Assembly: GCA_026126205.1 (NCBI GenBank) | Contig: JAHCJP010000006.1 | Location: forward strand, 1-64,000 | Direction of reading: 5' to 3' | Length of the DNA stretch: 64,000 nucleotides | Origin: Maricaulaceae bacterium | GTDB taxonomy: Bacteria; Pseudomonadota; Alphaproteobacteria; Caulobacterales; Maricaulaceae | Shown here: positions 1 to 8,308 of the stretch, piece by piece | Layout of the letters: each line of letters opens with the position of its first letter | Position numbering within the stretch: the first letter of the stretch is position 1 | The notes under the pieces: generated by a model | The model's database searches: none | Told to the model about the DNA's origin: nothing | Seen by the model: only the letters and a program-made list of their open reading frames with translations | Position numbers and translations under genes: made by a program

Positions 1-285
1 CCCGGATCGCTGCGCGTCCGGGCTCGCCCGGGATGACAGGGTGTGTTGGATAAGCGCACCTTCCCCCGTCATTCCGTGCGCGCTGCGGCATGCAATGCCG
101 CCGCGCAGACACGGAAGCCGCTGTAGAGTGCGCGAAGGAACTTGCGGAGCTCGCTGACCCGCGCCCGTGTTGCGTAACGATCCCCGCAAGCGTCTTCCTC
201 GCCTTCGGCAGGTTCCGGGTCAGCGGCGCAGCATCAGGATGCTGCGCCGCGCCCGGAATGACGAGGGAAAGGAATTCCCTCCCCC
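1..285. repeat. intergenic region with inverted-repeat-bounded element and hairpin
   Basis: No convincing gene is present. A 10-base sequence CGTCATTCCG at 67-76 recurs as its exact reverse complement at 254-263, bounding a segment of about 197 bases. Inside it, 223-234 and 239-250 form a perfect 12-base-pair stem with a 4-base loop. A further half-site (GGGATGACAGG) lies near 30-40. GGAATGACG-type palindromes of this kind are common dispersed intergenic repeats in alphaproteobacteria, so this is probably a non-coding repeat unit. The two short plus-strand reading frames here show no domain and look spurious. Confidence 0.55.
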
Positions 286-1818
286 TCACAACGGTATATT
301 ATCGTGTTTTTTCCATGGGTTGGACGCTTTCTTGTTTTTCAGCGTCCGCAAGGCCCGGATCAGGCGCAGCCGCGTATTGCGCGGCTGGATGACGTCGTCG
401 ATATAGCCGCGCCCGGCGGCGACGAAGGGATTGGCGAAGCGGTCTTCATATTCCTTCGCCCGCGCCTCGATCTTGGCCGGGTCGCCCGCCTCGGCGCGGA
501 AGATGATCTCGGCCGCGCCCTTGGCGCCCATCACCGCGATCTGCGCCGTCGGCCAGGCGTAATTGACGTCGCCGCGCAGGTGTTTGGAGCTCATCACGTC
601 ATAGGCGCCGCCATAGGCCTTGCGGGTGATGACGGTGAGTTTGGGCACCGTAGCCTCGGCATAGGCGAACAGCAGTTTCGCGCCGTGTTTGATCAGGCCG
701 CCATATTCCTGCTTGGTGCCGGGCAGAAAGCCCGGCACGTCGACGAAGGTGACGATCGGGATGTTGAAGGCGTCGCAGAAGCGCACAAAGCGCGCCGCCT
801 TGCGTGAAGCGTCGATATCCAGCACGCCGGCCAGACTCATCGGCTGGTTGGCGACGAAGCCGACCGGCGCCCCGTCCAGCCGCCCGAAGCCGGTGACGAT
901 GTTCTTGCCGTAATCGGGGGCAATCTCGAAGAAATCGCCCTCGTCGGCGGTCTTCTCGATCAGCTCGCGGATGTCATAGGGCTTGTTGGGATTGCCGGGG
1001 ACAAGGGTGTCGAGGCTGGGTTCAACGCGCTCCGGGTCGTCATAGCTGGGGCGCACGGGCGGCGCCTCGCGATTGCTCAGCGGCAGGAAGCCGACGAGGC
1101 GCCGCATCTGAACCAGCGCCTCCATGTCGTTCTCGAACGCGCCGTCGGCGACGCCGGACTTGCGCGCATGCACCGTGGCGCCGCCCAGTTCTTCATGCGT
1201 GACCACCTCGTTGGTCACGGTTTTCACCACGTCCGGCCCGGTGACGTACATGTAGGACGTGTCTTTCACCATGAAGATGAAGTCGGTCATCGCCGGGGAA
1301 TAGACGTCGCCGCCCGCGCACGGGCCCATGATCACCGAAATCTGCGGCACCACGCCCGAGGCCATGACGTTCTGCAGGAAGATGTCGGCATAGCCGCCAA
1401 GGCTGGCCACCCCCTCCTGGATGCGGGCGCCGCCGGCGTCGAACAGGCCGATCACCGGAGCGCCGTTCTGGATCGCCGCCTTCTGGATCTTGACGATCTT
1501 CTGGGCGTGGGTCTCGGACAACGAGCCGCCGAACACAGTGAAATCCTTGGCGAAGACATAGACCAGGCGGCCGTTGATGGTTCCGTGGCCGGTGACCACG
1601 CCGTCGCCGGGGATTTTCTGCTGGTCCATGCCGAAGTCCGTGCAGCGATGCTCCACGAACATGTCCCATTCCTCGAACGAGCCTTCGTCGAGCAAAAGCT
1701 CAAGCCGTTCGCGCGCGGCCAGCTTGCCCTTCTCGTGCTGTTTAGCGATGCGCGCTTCGCCCCCGCCCATGCGCGCAGCGGCGCGGCGGCGCTCCAGCTC
1801 CAGCAGCACGTCCTTCAT
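286..1818 (-). CDS. pccB: acyl-CoA carboxylase carboxyltransferase (propionyl-CoA carboxylase beta type)
   Basis: 510-residue cytosolic carboxyltransferase that transfers carboxyl from carboxybiotin to an acyl-CoA, most likely propionyl-CoA, giving methylmalonyl-CoA. The length matches PccB. The N-terminal half carries the glycine-rich acyl-CoA site ([13 protein letters not shown], then [12 protein letters not shown]) and the C-terminal half the carboxybiotin-side motif ([14 protein letters not shown] ... [11 protein letters not shown]). I chose ATG at 1818 (MKDVLLELE) because AGGGAG lies seven bases upstream; the frame can be extended 20 residues without family support. The biotin-carrying alpha subunit is not in the window. 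A different acyl-CoA specificity (for example methylcrotonyl-CoA) is less likely from the motif pattern but not excluded. Confidence 0.93.
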   Translation of the reverse strand: MKDVLLELERRRAAARMGGGEARIAKQHEKGKLAARERLELLLDEGSFEEWDMFVEHRCTDFGMDQQKIPGDGVVTGHGTINGRLVYVFAKDFTVFGGSLSETHAQKIVKIQKAAIQNGAPVIGLFDAGGARIQEGVASLGGYADIFLQNVMASGVVPQISVIMGPCAGGDVYSPAMTDFIFMVKDTSYMYVTGPDVVKTVTNEVVTHEELGGATVHARKSGVADGAFENDMEALVQMRRLVGFLPLSNREAPPVRPSYDDPERVEPSLDTLVPGNPNKPYDIRELIEKTADEGDFFEIAPDYGKNIVTGFGRLDGAPVGFVANQPMSLAGVLDIDASRKAARFVRFCDAFNIPIVTFVDVPGFLPGTKQEYGGLIKHGAKLLFAYAEATVPKLTVITRKAYGGAYDVMSSKHLRGDVNYAWPTAQIAVMGAKGAAEIIFRAEAGDPAKIEARAKEYEDRFANPFVAAGRGYIDDVIQPRNTRLRLIRALRTLKNKKASNPWKKHDNIPL

Positions 1819-1891
1819 CGGCGCTCTCCCTGCGGCGAAACCTCGTCGCTGGTTAGCACCGGGGCGGGCCGCGGGCAATTTCAGGGTGGCG

Positions 1892-2425
1892 CTATTTGCC
1901 TTCGCCGTAGAGCTGAACCGCGTCGATGAAGCGGGTGAAGCTCTGGTGGCGCGCCTGATAACCCGGCCACAGGGTGGCGCAGGTGATGGTCACCACATGG
2001 CCGCCGCTGATCGCCGTGGCCGAAATCAGGCCAAACTCCTCCCCGTCGGCGGCTATGCGGACGCCGCCGACCATGCCCGGCAGCGTCCGTTCATCATCGA
2101 TCCAGCCGGCCCCGAACTCCAGCACCTCGCGGACGTCGATGTCGAGCGCGCTCAGGAAGTCACCAAACTCTCCCGGCCCCCAGGTCTGCGTCTCGGCGCC
2201 GAAATCGGCGGCGCTGATGTCGGCCAACTCGGTGACGATGTTGCAGTTGGCGCCGTCTGCGGGCGCATCGTCTCCGTCCGGGAACCAGAAGCGCGCGCCG
2301 TCCTGCTCGGTTGCAAACTCCCAGCCCGGCGTATTGGAGGCGTCATAGACGCCCGGCACGCCCTGGGCGGTCGCAGGAGCGGCGGCGAGCGCCAGCAAGG
2401 CGAAAGCGGCGGTCAGTCTGGTCAT
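1892..2425 (-). CDS. secreted protein of unknown function, paralog of next gene downstream
   Basis: 177 residues with a clear signal peptide ([21 protein letters not shown]) and a probable cut after AQ, so likely periplasmic. The mature part starts [13 protein letters not shown] and has two cysteines (in ANCNIV and TITCAT) that could form a disulfide. No known domain is recognised. It resembles the lipoprotein gene at 2495-3052 across its full length (shared PG-YDA, GW, W/F-x-P, APAD, conserved spacing of both cysteines), so the pair arose by tandem duplication. SD sequence AGGAG precedes ATG 2425. It sits 73 bases upstream of the carboxylase on the same strand. Confidence 0.75.
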   Translation of the reverse strand: MTRLTAAFALLALAAAPATAQGVPGVYDASNTPGWEFATEQDGARFWFPDGDDAPADGANCNIVTELADISAADFGAETQTWGPGEFGDFLSALDIDVREVLEFGAGWIDDERTLPGMVGGVRIAADGEEFGLISATAISGGHVVTITCATLWPGYQARHQSFTRFIDAVQLYGEGK

Positions 2426-2494
2426 GGCGGCGTCTCCTGGTTTTGCCTGGGCAGCATAGAGGCGGTCACCGCCGGCTGGCGCTGATATTTTCAG

Positions 2495-3052
2495 TCAGTC
2501 ATCCCCGTCCGCCGGCGCGGGCGCCAGCAGGATCAGGCTGTTGAGAAAACCATAGATCTGCGGCGCGCGGGCGTCGAAGTTCTCCACTCCGCCGCCGCAG
2601 GTGGCCTCGGTGACGCCGCCGGCGCTGACGGCGGTGAGGATCACCATGGCGAAATCGCCTTCCGGATAGCGCGCCCGCACCTCCGCCGTGCGCACGGCGA
2701 CCGGCCCGGCCATCGTCGCCTCCAGCCCCTCGACGGCGACAACCTCCATCCCCTCGCCCAGCATCAGGCGGGCATAATCGTCCGCGGTCATGGCGCGGGA
2801 TTGCGCATGAAACGCCGCGGGATCGCCGGCTTCAGTTCGCGTCACCACCATGCATTCGGCCAGGTCGGCGGGCGCGGATTCGCTCTCGGGACGCCAGATA
2901 TGGGCGCCGCCCTGCGTACCGGCATAGACCCATCCGGTCACATGCGTCGCGTCGTAAAAACCGGGAACGCCGGGAAAGGCCTGCGGCGGCTCCGCCCCTT
3001 GCGGGGCGCAGGCGGCGAGCAGGGTCAGAAACAGGAACAGCGGCGGCCTCAT
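2495..3052 (-). CDS. putative lipoprotein of unknown function, tandem paralog
   Basis: 185 residues. ATG at 3052 gives MRPPLFLFLTLLAACAPQG, a lipoprotein signal with lipobox LAAC, so it is probably anchored in the envelope by Cys15. The mature domain (VPGFYDATHVTGW ... AECMVV ... EATCGG) matches the secreted protein encoded just downstream at 1892-2425. The reading frame can be extended far upstream, but that part overlaps the ATP12 gene in another frame and looks like a shadow. The SD sequence is weak. Function unknown; one paralog lipidated and one soluble suggests they act at different places in the periplasm. Confidence 0.72.
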   Translation of the reverse strand: MRPPLFLFLTLLAACAPQGAEPPQAFPGVPGFYDATHVTGWVYAGTQGGAHIWRPESESAPADLAECMVVTRTEAGDPAAFHAQSRAMTADDYARLMLGEGMEVVAVEGLEATMAGPVAVRTAEVRARYPEGDFAMVILTAVSAGGVTEATCGGGVENFDARAPQIYGFLNSLILLAPAPADGDD

Positions 3053-3090
3053 GCCCGCCAGCTTGCCGGGCGGCGCCCGTCGCGTCCAGA

Positions 3091-3807
3091 TCAAAGCAGG
3101 CGCAACAGGGTCTCGCAGGCCGCCAGCTCCGCCATCACGCTTTCGGCGCGCGCCGCCGCCTCGGCGTCCTGCCCCCAGCGCGCGGCCTGGAAATCCTCGT
3201 CCACGCGACTGACGGCGAAAGCCTCTCCCGCCGTGACCGCCCCTTCCAGCAGGGCGAAACCCAGCACCGCCGAACCGGTCAGCGACACCGCCTGCGCCAG
3301 CGCCGTCAGCCGCCAGGGATCCAGTTCCTCCATGCGCGCGCGCAAGGCCACCAGCGCAGCCGCCGGCGTTTCGGCCGGCAGAACGCCTGTGACCGCCGGC
3401 AGGCTTGCGCCCAAGACTTCTTCCGCCCAGTCCAGCCACGGGTCCCAGGCCTCGGCCTGGGCGCCGGCCAGCTCCGGCGGGCGTTCGGCGCGATGGCGCA
3501 ACAGATCGGTCCGGGCGTAATCCAGCACAGCCGCGACCAGCGGTTCCGGAGCGCCCTCGGCATGGTCCAGCACGCCGTTGGCGAAACGGGTCAGCGGCAT
3601 GGTCTGCGGCTCGATCTCTTCGTCCTGCGCCGCCCATTCGGCGGCGATGGCGGCGGCCAGCGGCCGTGTCGGCGCGGCCAGTGGGCGCCGGCCCGGCGTC
3701 CGCACGGCGCGCCCGTCCAGCAGCAGGGCGAAGCCGCCCGGGACTTCCTCCACCGACACGGTCTTGTAGAAGCGGCGCGGTTTCGGCGGGCGGGGCGGCT
3801 GGGTCAT
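3091..3807 (-). CDS. ATP12 family F1-ATPase assembly chaperone
   Basis: 238 residues of the ATP12 family, which in mitochondria binds the F1 alpha subunit during F1-ATPase assembly; alphaproteobacteria carry homologs. Visible family features are the N-terminal RFYKTVSVEE segment, LLDGRAVRTP, the AAEWAAQ helix, the conserved MPLTRFANGVLD segment, and DLLRHRAE with the later DPWLDWAEE. There is no signal peptide, so it is cytosolic. ATG 3807 is followed directly by the family N-terminus. The gene lies 36 bases downstream of the pseudouridine synthase gene, probably in one transcript. No ATP synthase genes are visible nearby. Confidence 0.9.
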   Translation of the reverse strand: MTQPPRPPKPRRFYKTVSVEEVPGGFALLLDGRAVRTPGRRPLAAPTRPLAAAIAAEWAAQDEEIEPQTMPLTRFANGVLDHAEGAPEPLVAAVLDYARTDLLRHRAERPPELAGAQAEAWDPWLDWAEEVLGASLPAVTGVLPAETPAAALVALRARMEELDPWRLTALAQAVSLTGSAVLGFALLEGAVTAGEAFAVSRVDEDFQAARWGQDAEAAARAESVMAELAACETLLRLL

Positions 3808-3843
3808 CAGGCGGTCCTGGCGAAGGCTGCGCCGGCGTTGGAA

Positions 3844-4824
3844 TCAGCTGAGCGATGCATATAGCGCGCCCTCGTCGATCAGGTTTTCAGCAAAGCCCAG
3901 CGCGGCGAAGGTTTCGGCCATGTGCGGCGGTGGAGGCGTCTCGATCACCAGCCGCTCCTTGCCGCGCGGCAGCACCAGGCGGCGGGCGTGCAGGTGCAGC
4001 CTTTGCGGCAGGCCCTCGGGCGTCGGCCGGTCGCAGACATATTTGCCGTCGCCCAGTATCGCGTGCCCCATCGCCGCCATGTGCAGGCGCAACTGGTGGG
4101 TGCGCCCGGTGACGGGGCGCAGCATCACCCAGCTCGCCCTTTGCCCCGCTTCGGCGGCGACGGCGTAGCGGGTGAGCGCGTATTGCGCTCCCTCCTCGCC
4201 CTGGCGGGCGGCGGTCATCATCTCGCGGTCGGCGCCCTTGCCAAGGCCTGCGGTCTTTTTCACGAAGCCTGCGATCTCGCCGCGTTTCGGCTTTGGCACG
4301 CCCAGCACGACCGCCCAATAGATCTTTTCGGTCTCGCGGGCCTGAAACGCCTTCGCCAGCCGCGCCGCCGCTGCCGCGCCCTTGCCGGCCACCAGCACGC
4401 CGGAGGTGTCCTTGTCCAACCGGTGCACGAGCCGCGGCCGCGCCTCCCCTTCGCCGAAAGCGCCCAGCAGGCCGTCCAGGTGCCGCATGGTCTTCGATCC
4501 GCCCTGCACGGCGAGGCCGGACGGCTTGTCGAAGGCGATCAGCTCGTCATCCTCGTAGATGACCAGCGAACGCGCATAGGCGATGTCGGCCTTCGACAGG
4601 GATTCAGGTGCGCGCGGCGCGGCTTCGGCCGACAGGTCCGGCAGGCGCACCTCCTGCCCCGCCTCCAGCCGCGTGTTCGACTTCGCCCTGCCGCCGTCGA
4701 CGCGGATCGCGCCCTTGCGCAGCAGTTTCTCGATCAGGCCCTGGCCGATATGGGGAAAGCGGCGGCGCAGGAACCGGTCCAGCCGCGTTCCGGCCTCGTC
4801 CGGCGTGACCGTCAGCGTGTTCAT
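3844..4824 (-). CDS. rluC: RluC/RluD-family 23S rRNA pseudouridine synthase
   Basis: 326 residues. An S4 RNA-binding domain (about residues 1-65, GTRLDRFLRRRFPHIGQG) is followed by the pseudouridine synthase domain with the catalytic aspartate in HRLDKDTSGVLV, and later the conserved GRTHQLRLHMA motif. It isomerises uridine to pseudouridine in 23S rRNA. RluC is the best subfamily guess from the N-terminal pattern; RluD is the alternative. ATG 4824 overlaps the crcB stop codon by four bases (ATGA), indicating translational coupling. Confidence 0.88.
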   Translation of the reverse strand: MNTLTVTPDEAGTRLDRFLRRRFPHIGQGLIEKLLRKGAIRVDGGRAKSNTRLEAGQEVRLPDLSAEAAPRAPESLSKADIAYARSLVIYEDDELIAFDKPSGLAVQGGSKTMRHLDGLLGAFGEGEARPRLVHRLDKDTSGVLVAGKGAAAAARLAKAFQARETEKIYWAVVLGVPKPKRGEIAGFVKKTAGLGKGADREMMTAARQGEEGAQYALTRYAVAAEAGQRASWVMLRPVTGRTHQLRLHMAAMGHAILGDGKYVCDRPTPEGLPQRLHLHARRLVLPRGKERLVIETPPPPHMAETFAALGFAENLIDEGALYASLS

Positions 4825-5204
4825 GCGAACACGCGGCGCGCGATCAGCAGCCCTGCGAACAGCGCCCCCAGCGCCAGCAGCACCGACCCGGCGGCGTAAC
4901 CGAATGCGGTCATCCAGCTCTTGCGCTCAATCATCAGCGCCAGTTCCAGCGAGAAGGCGGAAAACGTTGTAAACCCGCCCAGCACGCCCACGGCGAAAAA
5001 AGCGCGCAGCGCGCCGCCGTCGTCGCGCCCGGCCTGACTCAGCCAGCCGACGAACAGCCCCAGCAGCAGCCCGCCGGCCACGTTGACGAACAGCGTGCCG
5101 TAAGGGAAACCCGCGCCGAGCAGGCGCAGGCTGGCGGCGCCCGCGAAATGGCGGGCGACGGCGCCGATGGCGCCGCCGGCGGCGATCAGGAGAACATGGC
5201 CCAT
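4821..5204 (-). CDS. crcB: CrcB/Fluc fluoride ion exporter
   Basis: 127-residue inner-membrane protein with four predicted transmembrane segments, the standard size for a Fluc/CrcB monomer, which works as a dual-topology dimer to export fluoride. Visible family motifs are GGAIGAVARH near the N-terminus, PYGTLFVNVAGG (conserved pore Asn) and the FTTFSAFSLE segment that lines the fluoride path. It overlaps the downstream rluC start by four bases. I see no fluoride riboswitch in the short upstream gap 5205-5247. Confidence 0.94.
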   Translation of the reverse strand: MGHVLLIAAGGAIGAVARHFAGAASLRLLGAGFPYGTLFVNVAGGLLLGLFVGWLSQAGRDDGGALRAFFAVGVLGGFTTFSAFSLELALMIERKSWMTAFGYAAGSVLLALGALFAGLLIARRVFA

Positions 5205-5247
5205 CGGTCCTGCGTGGTAAGGCGCAGGACCGATGGACGCAAGCGCG

Positions 5248-5637
5248 CTATTTCGCCTTGGTCAGCACCAGCAAAGCCATTACCGCCGCGCCGGCCAGCA
5301 CCATCAGGCTGGTGATGGCGAGCACCGGCTCGATCCCGTCGATCCCCGCCTGGTTTCCGGCAGCGATATGGCCATAGAGGATGTAAAGCGACGGCAGCAG
5401 CACCACGGCGCCGATCTGGTGCAGCGCGGTCTGCGCCCAGGCGATCATGCCCTGCGGCAGGGTCCAGACCCTGTAGATCAGCGCATAGAGCGCCGAGACC
5501 ACGAAGCCGATCAGCAGAATATGGGCGTGGGTCACGTGCTGGGTGTGATCGCCTGACTGGGCCATCATCACGCCCAGCCCCATGCCGACGACGACATAGA
5601 TGACAGCGAGACTCAGATGTACGCGTTCGGGTTTCAT
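5248..5637 (-). CDS. small four-helix membrane protein with histidine motif
   Basis: 129 residues with four predicted transmembrane helices. The first helix ends in a histidine-rich stretch (GDHTQHVTHAHILLIGF), and a later helix carries ALHQIGAVVLL. The HAH-x-LL-x-GF pattern recalls heme-ligating helices of heme-copper-oxidase-like and NnrS-like proteins, so metal or heme binding is possible but inferred only. It is far too short to be an oxidase subunit I. ATG 5637 has a strong SD (GGGAGGGG). It stands alone between crcB and the PIG-L gene. Function unknown. Confidence 0.72.
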   Translation of the reverse strand: MKPERVHLSLAVIYVVVGMGLGVMMAQSGDHTQHVTHAHILLIGFVVSALYALIYRVWTLPQGMIAWAQTALHQIGAVVLLPSLYILYGHIAAGNQAGIDGIEPVLAITSLMVLAGAAVMALLVLTKAK

Positions 5638-5705
5638 CGAATCCCCTCCCCTGGTTCGAGAACCGCGCGAAGGTTCAACGTGCGCCGCGACAAGTCCAGC
5701 GAAAA

Positions 5706-6533
5706 TCAGCCGCCGGCGCCGGCGGCGTCTTCCAACGCATAATATTCATGCGTCCACAGCGCATAGAGCAGCCACGCCGGCAGACCCGTGGTGGCGGGGA
5801 TATAATCCGCTTGCGAGGCGTGAATGCGCCAGGCGCGGCGCTTGATGCCAGCTTCGGCGCGAATCGCCACATCCGGCGGCGGCTGCAGATCGGCGATGCG
5901 GTCCTGGGTTTCGCCGCCGAAATTGCGCAGGCCTGGCCGCGGAGCCAGAACGTAGGCTAGGCGGATGTCCGCCCCTTCCGCCGCGGCGCGGCGCGCCGCC
6001 GCGCGCGCCGCCATGCCGATGGCCATGTGGTCCGGATGCAGTGAGATGGCGCTATCCGGATGAAAGGTGACCACCAGGTCCGGCTGCGAACGCATGATCT
6101 CATCCGCGACGATGGAGACCAGCAATTCCGGCGGATGCCCGGCCAGCAGCCCGTCGCCAAGATTGAGCACCGTCTGGTCGGTCACGCCCAGTGCGAAGCC
6201 GTGCCGGTAGACCTCCGCCGCGCGCACGACGCCGAGGTGGCGCTGATCCGCCACCGGCGGCGCCTGGGTTCCGGCCTCGCCGCGCGTGGCGGTGAACAGC
6301 GACACATACGCGCCCTCGCGCGCCGCCCGGCGGATCAGTTCGGTGGCGAGAATCTCGTCGTCCGGATGCGCAAAAACCAGCAGGATGCGCTGCGCCTGCA
6401 GGTCTTCCGTCACCGAACCGATTTCGCGCACGCCCGGCTCGGCGAACAGCGCCCGGCCGGCCAGCAGAGCCCCGAAGGCCACGGCGGCGGCGACGGCGGC
6501 GAAGACCCCCAACGCGATCAGCAGCCGTTTCAT
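5706..6533 (-). CDS. PIG-L family N-acetyl-sugar deacetylase
   Basis: 275 residues. An N-terminal hydrophobic helix (LLIALGVFAAVAAAVAFGALLA) probably anchors or exports it. It is followed by the PIG-L/LmbE zinc site: AHPDDE near residue 56 and SLHPDHMAIG near residue 164. Members are zinc-dependent deacetylases of N-acetylglucosaminyl groups on lipids, mycothiol/bacillithiol precursors or antibiotics; the substrate here cannot be read. Start ATG 6533 overlaps the rarA stop by four bases, so the two genes are translationally coupled. Confidence 0.88.
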   Translation of the reverse strand: MKRLLIALGVFAAVAAAVAFGALLAGRALFAEPGVREIGSVTEDLQAQRILLVFAHPDDEILATELIRRAAREGAYVSLFTATRGEAGTQAPPVADQRHLGVVRAAEVYRHGFALGVTDQTVLNLGDGLLAGHPPELLVSIVADEIMRSQPDLVVTFHPDSAISLHPDHMAIGMAARAAARRAAAEGADIRLAYVLAPRPGLRNFGGETQDRIADLQPPPDVAIRAEAGIKRRAWRIHASQADYIPATTGLPAWLLYALWTHEYYALEDAAGAGG

Positions 6534-7846
6534 TCCCTACCCTTCCGTCCTCTCTTCCTGGTCATTCGCCAGCGTTCCAGCCGCTCTTTAACCGGCCCTT
6601 CACGCCCCTCTCCTTTCGGATCATAGAAAACCGGGCGGTCGCTCATCTCGTCCGGGAAATAGTCCTGGCCGGAAAAACCGCCCTCGGCGTCGTGGTCATA
6701 CTGATAGCCGGCGCCATAGCCTTCTTGCTTCATCAGCTTGGTCGGGGCGTTGAGGATGTGTTTCGGCGGCATCAGCGAGCCGGTCTCGCGTGCGGCGCGC
6801 ATCGCCTTGCCGAAACCCTTGTAGAGCGCGTTCGACTTCGGCGCGACCGCCATGTGGACCACGGCCTGGGCGATGGCCAGCTCGCCCTCCGGGCTGCCCA
6901 GGAAGTCGTAGGCGTCCTTGGCCGCCAGCGCCATGTGCAAAGCGCCGGGATCGGCGAGGCCGATATCCTCGCTGGCCATGCGCACCACGCGGCGGGCGAT
7001 GTAGAGCGGGTCTTCGCCGCCGGCCAGCATGCGGGCGAGCCAGTAGAGCGCGGCGTCGGGGTCCGACCCGCGCACCGATTTGTGCAGGGCGGAAATCAGG
7101 TTGTAATGCTCTTCGCGGTCCTTGTCGTAGACCGGCGCCCGGCGCTGCAGGATTTCACCCAGCTCCGCCAGCGCCACCGGCGTTTCGCGGTCCAGCGCGA
7201 ACAGCTCCTCGGCCAGGTTCAGCACATAGCGCCCGTCGCCGTCGGCCATGGCGATCAGGGCGCGGCGGGCCTCGGCGTCCAGCGGCAGGGGCTTGCCCGT
7301 CTCGGCCTCGGCGCGCGTCAGCAGGCTTTCCAGCGCGTTCTCGTCCAGCCGTTTCAGCACCAGCACCTGACAGCGCGACAGCAGGGCGGCGTTCAGCTCG
7401 AAACTCGGGTTCTCGGTGGTGGCGCCGACAAGGGTGACCACCCCTTCCTCGACCACCGGCAGAAAACCATCCTGCTGCGCCCGGTTGAAACGATGAATCT
7501 CATCGACGAACAGCAGCGTGCCTCGCCCCGCCGCGCGCCGCGCGCGGGCTCGGTCGAACACCTTTTTCAGATCGGCGACGCCGGAGAACACCGCCGACAG
7601 CGGCTCGAACTCCAGCCCGGAATCGGCGGCCAGCAGCCGGGCGATGGTGGTCTTGCCCACACCCGGCGGACCCCACAGGATCATCGAGGCCAGCCGGCCC
7701 TGCGCGCGCATGCGGGCGATGGGGCCTTCGCCCTTCAGAAGGTGATCCTGCCCCACCACCTCTTCGAGGGTTTTCGGGCGCAGGCGGTCGGCCAGCGGGC
7801 GCGGGGCGTCCGCCTCCATCCCCGCCGCCTGAAACAGATCGCTCAT
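6530..7846 (-). CDS. rarA: replication-associated recombination protein A (AAA+ ATPase)
   Basis: 438 residues, the normal length for RarA/MgsA, a clamp-loader-like AAA+ ATPase acting at stalled replication forks. Visible are the N-terminal [18 protein letters not shown], Walker [10 protein letters not shown], Walker [12 protein letters not shown], sensor 1 [10 protein letters not shown] and the C-terminal tetramerisation region with PKSNALYKG and [14 protein letters not shown] 7846 gives the expected N-terminus. It is the first gene of a coupled pair with the PIG-L deacetylase (ATGA overlap), although the functions are not obviously related. Confidence 0.95.
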   Translation of the reverse strand: MSDLFQAAGMEADAPRPLADRLRPKTLEEVVGQDHLLKGEGPIARMRAQGRLASMILWGPPGVGKTTIARLLAADSGLEFEPLSAVFSGVADLKKVFDRARARRAAGRGTLLFVDEIHRFNRAQQDGFLPVVEEGVVTLVGATTENPSFELNAALLSRCQVLVLKRLDENALESLLTRAEAETGKPLPLDAEARRALIAMADGDGRYVLNLAEELFALDRETPVALAELGEILQRRAPVYDKDREEHYNLISALHKSVRGSDPDAALYWLARMLAGGEDPLYIARRVVRMASEDIGLADPGALHMALAAKDAYDFLGSPEGELAIAQAVVHMAVAPKSNALYKGFGKAMRAARETGSLMPPKHILNAPTKLMKQEGYGAGYQYDHDAEGGFSGQDYFPDEMSDRPVFYDPKGEGREGPVKERLERWRMTRKRGRKGRE

Positions 7847-7911
7847 GGCTTGTGATAGCAGCTTCCGCTGCGCCGGCGCCAGCGTCGCTACCGGGTCAGG
7901 ATACGCTGGTC

Positions 7912-8220
7912 CTAGCCGCCGCGCCCCAGAGTCCCGCGGTCAAAGTCGCGATGCCAGCGCCGCCACGCGTCACGAACCCGCTGCCGCTGGTCCTCGGTCA
8001 TGCACAACCGCCGCCGGGCGATCAGACCGCCCGTGACGCGTTCTTCGGTGCAGACCACCTCTTCACCGTCCGCGGCTGCGGGCGTCGCCGCATCTTCCGC
8101 CGCTGCGGCCTCCCCAGCCTGGGCGGTCTCGATGGCCGCCGTTTCGCCGCTCGTGGTGGCGCACGCCGCCAGCGACAGCGCGCAACCGCCCGCCGCCAGC
8201 GAAACATACAGGATCCTCAT
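7912..8220 (-). CDS. small putative lipoprotein with paired-cysteine motif
   Basis: 102 residues from ATG 8220 (MRILYVSLAAGGCALSLAAC), with a lipobox LAAC at about residue 20. After an Ala/Glu-rich linker comes VVCTEERVTGGLIARRRLCMT, followed by a basic, tryptophan-rich tail (RDAWRRWHRDFDRG). The pattern of Cys, about 15 residues, then R-x-C-x-T is one I associate with small envelope proteins of alphaproteobacteria of unknown function; the two cysteines could form a disulfide. A TTG codon seven residues upstream is a weaker alternative start. SD GGGGA precedes the chosen ATG. Confidence 0.68.
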   Translation of the reverse strand: MRILYVSLAAGGCALSLAACATTSGETAAIETAQAGEAAAAEDAATPAAADGEEVVCTEERVTGGLIARRRLCMTEDQRQRVRDAWRRWHRDFDRGTLGRGG

Positions 8221-8308
8221 GGTGTGAAATCCCCGTCGCAATCGACGAAGGCGATGCTAGCGCCGCCGCCCGGGCGGCGCCAATCATCTTCTTGTGCGCT
8301 GGCGGAGG

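Noticed and set aside
90..406. Two plus-strand small frames in the first 400 bases
   Set aside because: They overlap the repeat element and the end of the carboxylase, have no domain and no good SD.
5205..5247. Fluoride riboswitch for crcB
   Set aside because: This gap lies on the upstream side of crcB and is too short; no fluoride-aptamer motif is visible.
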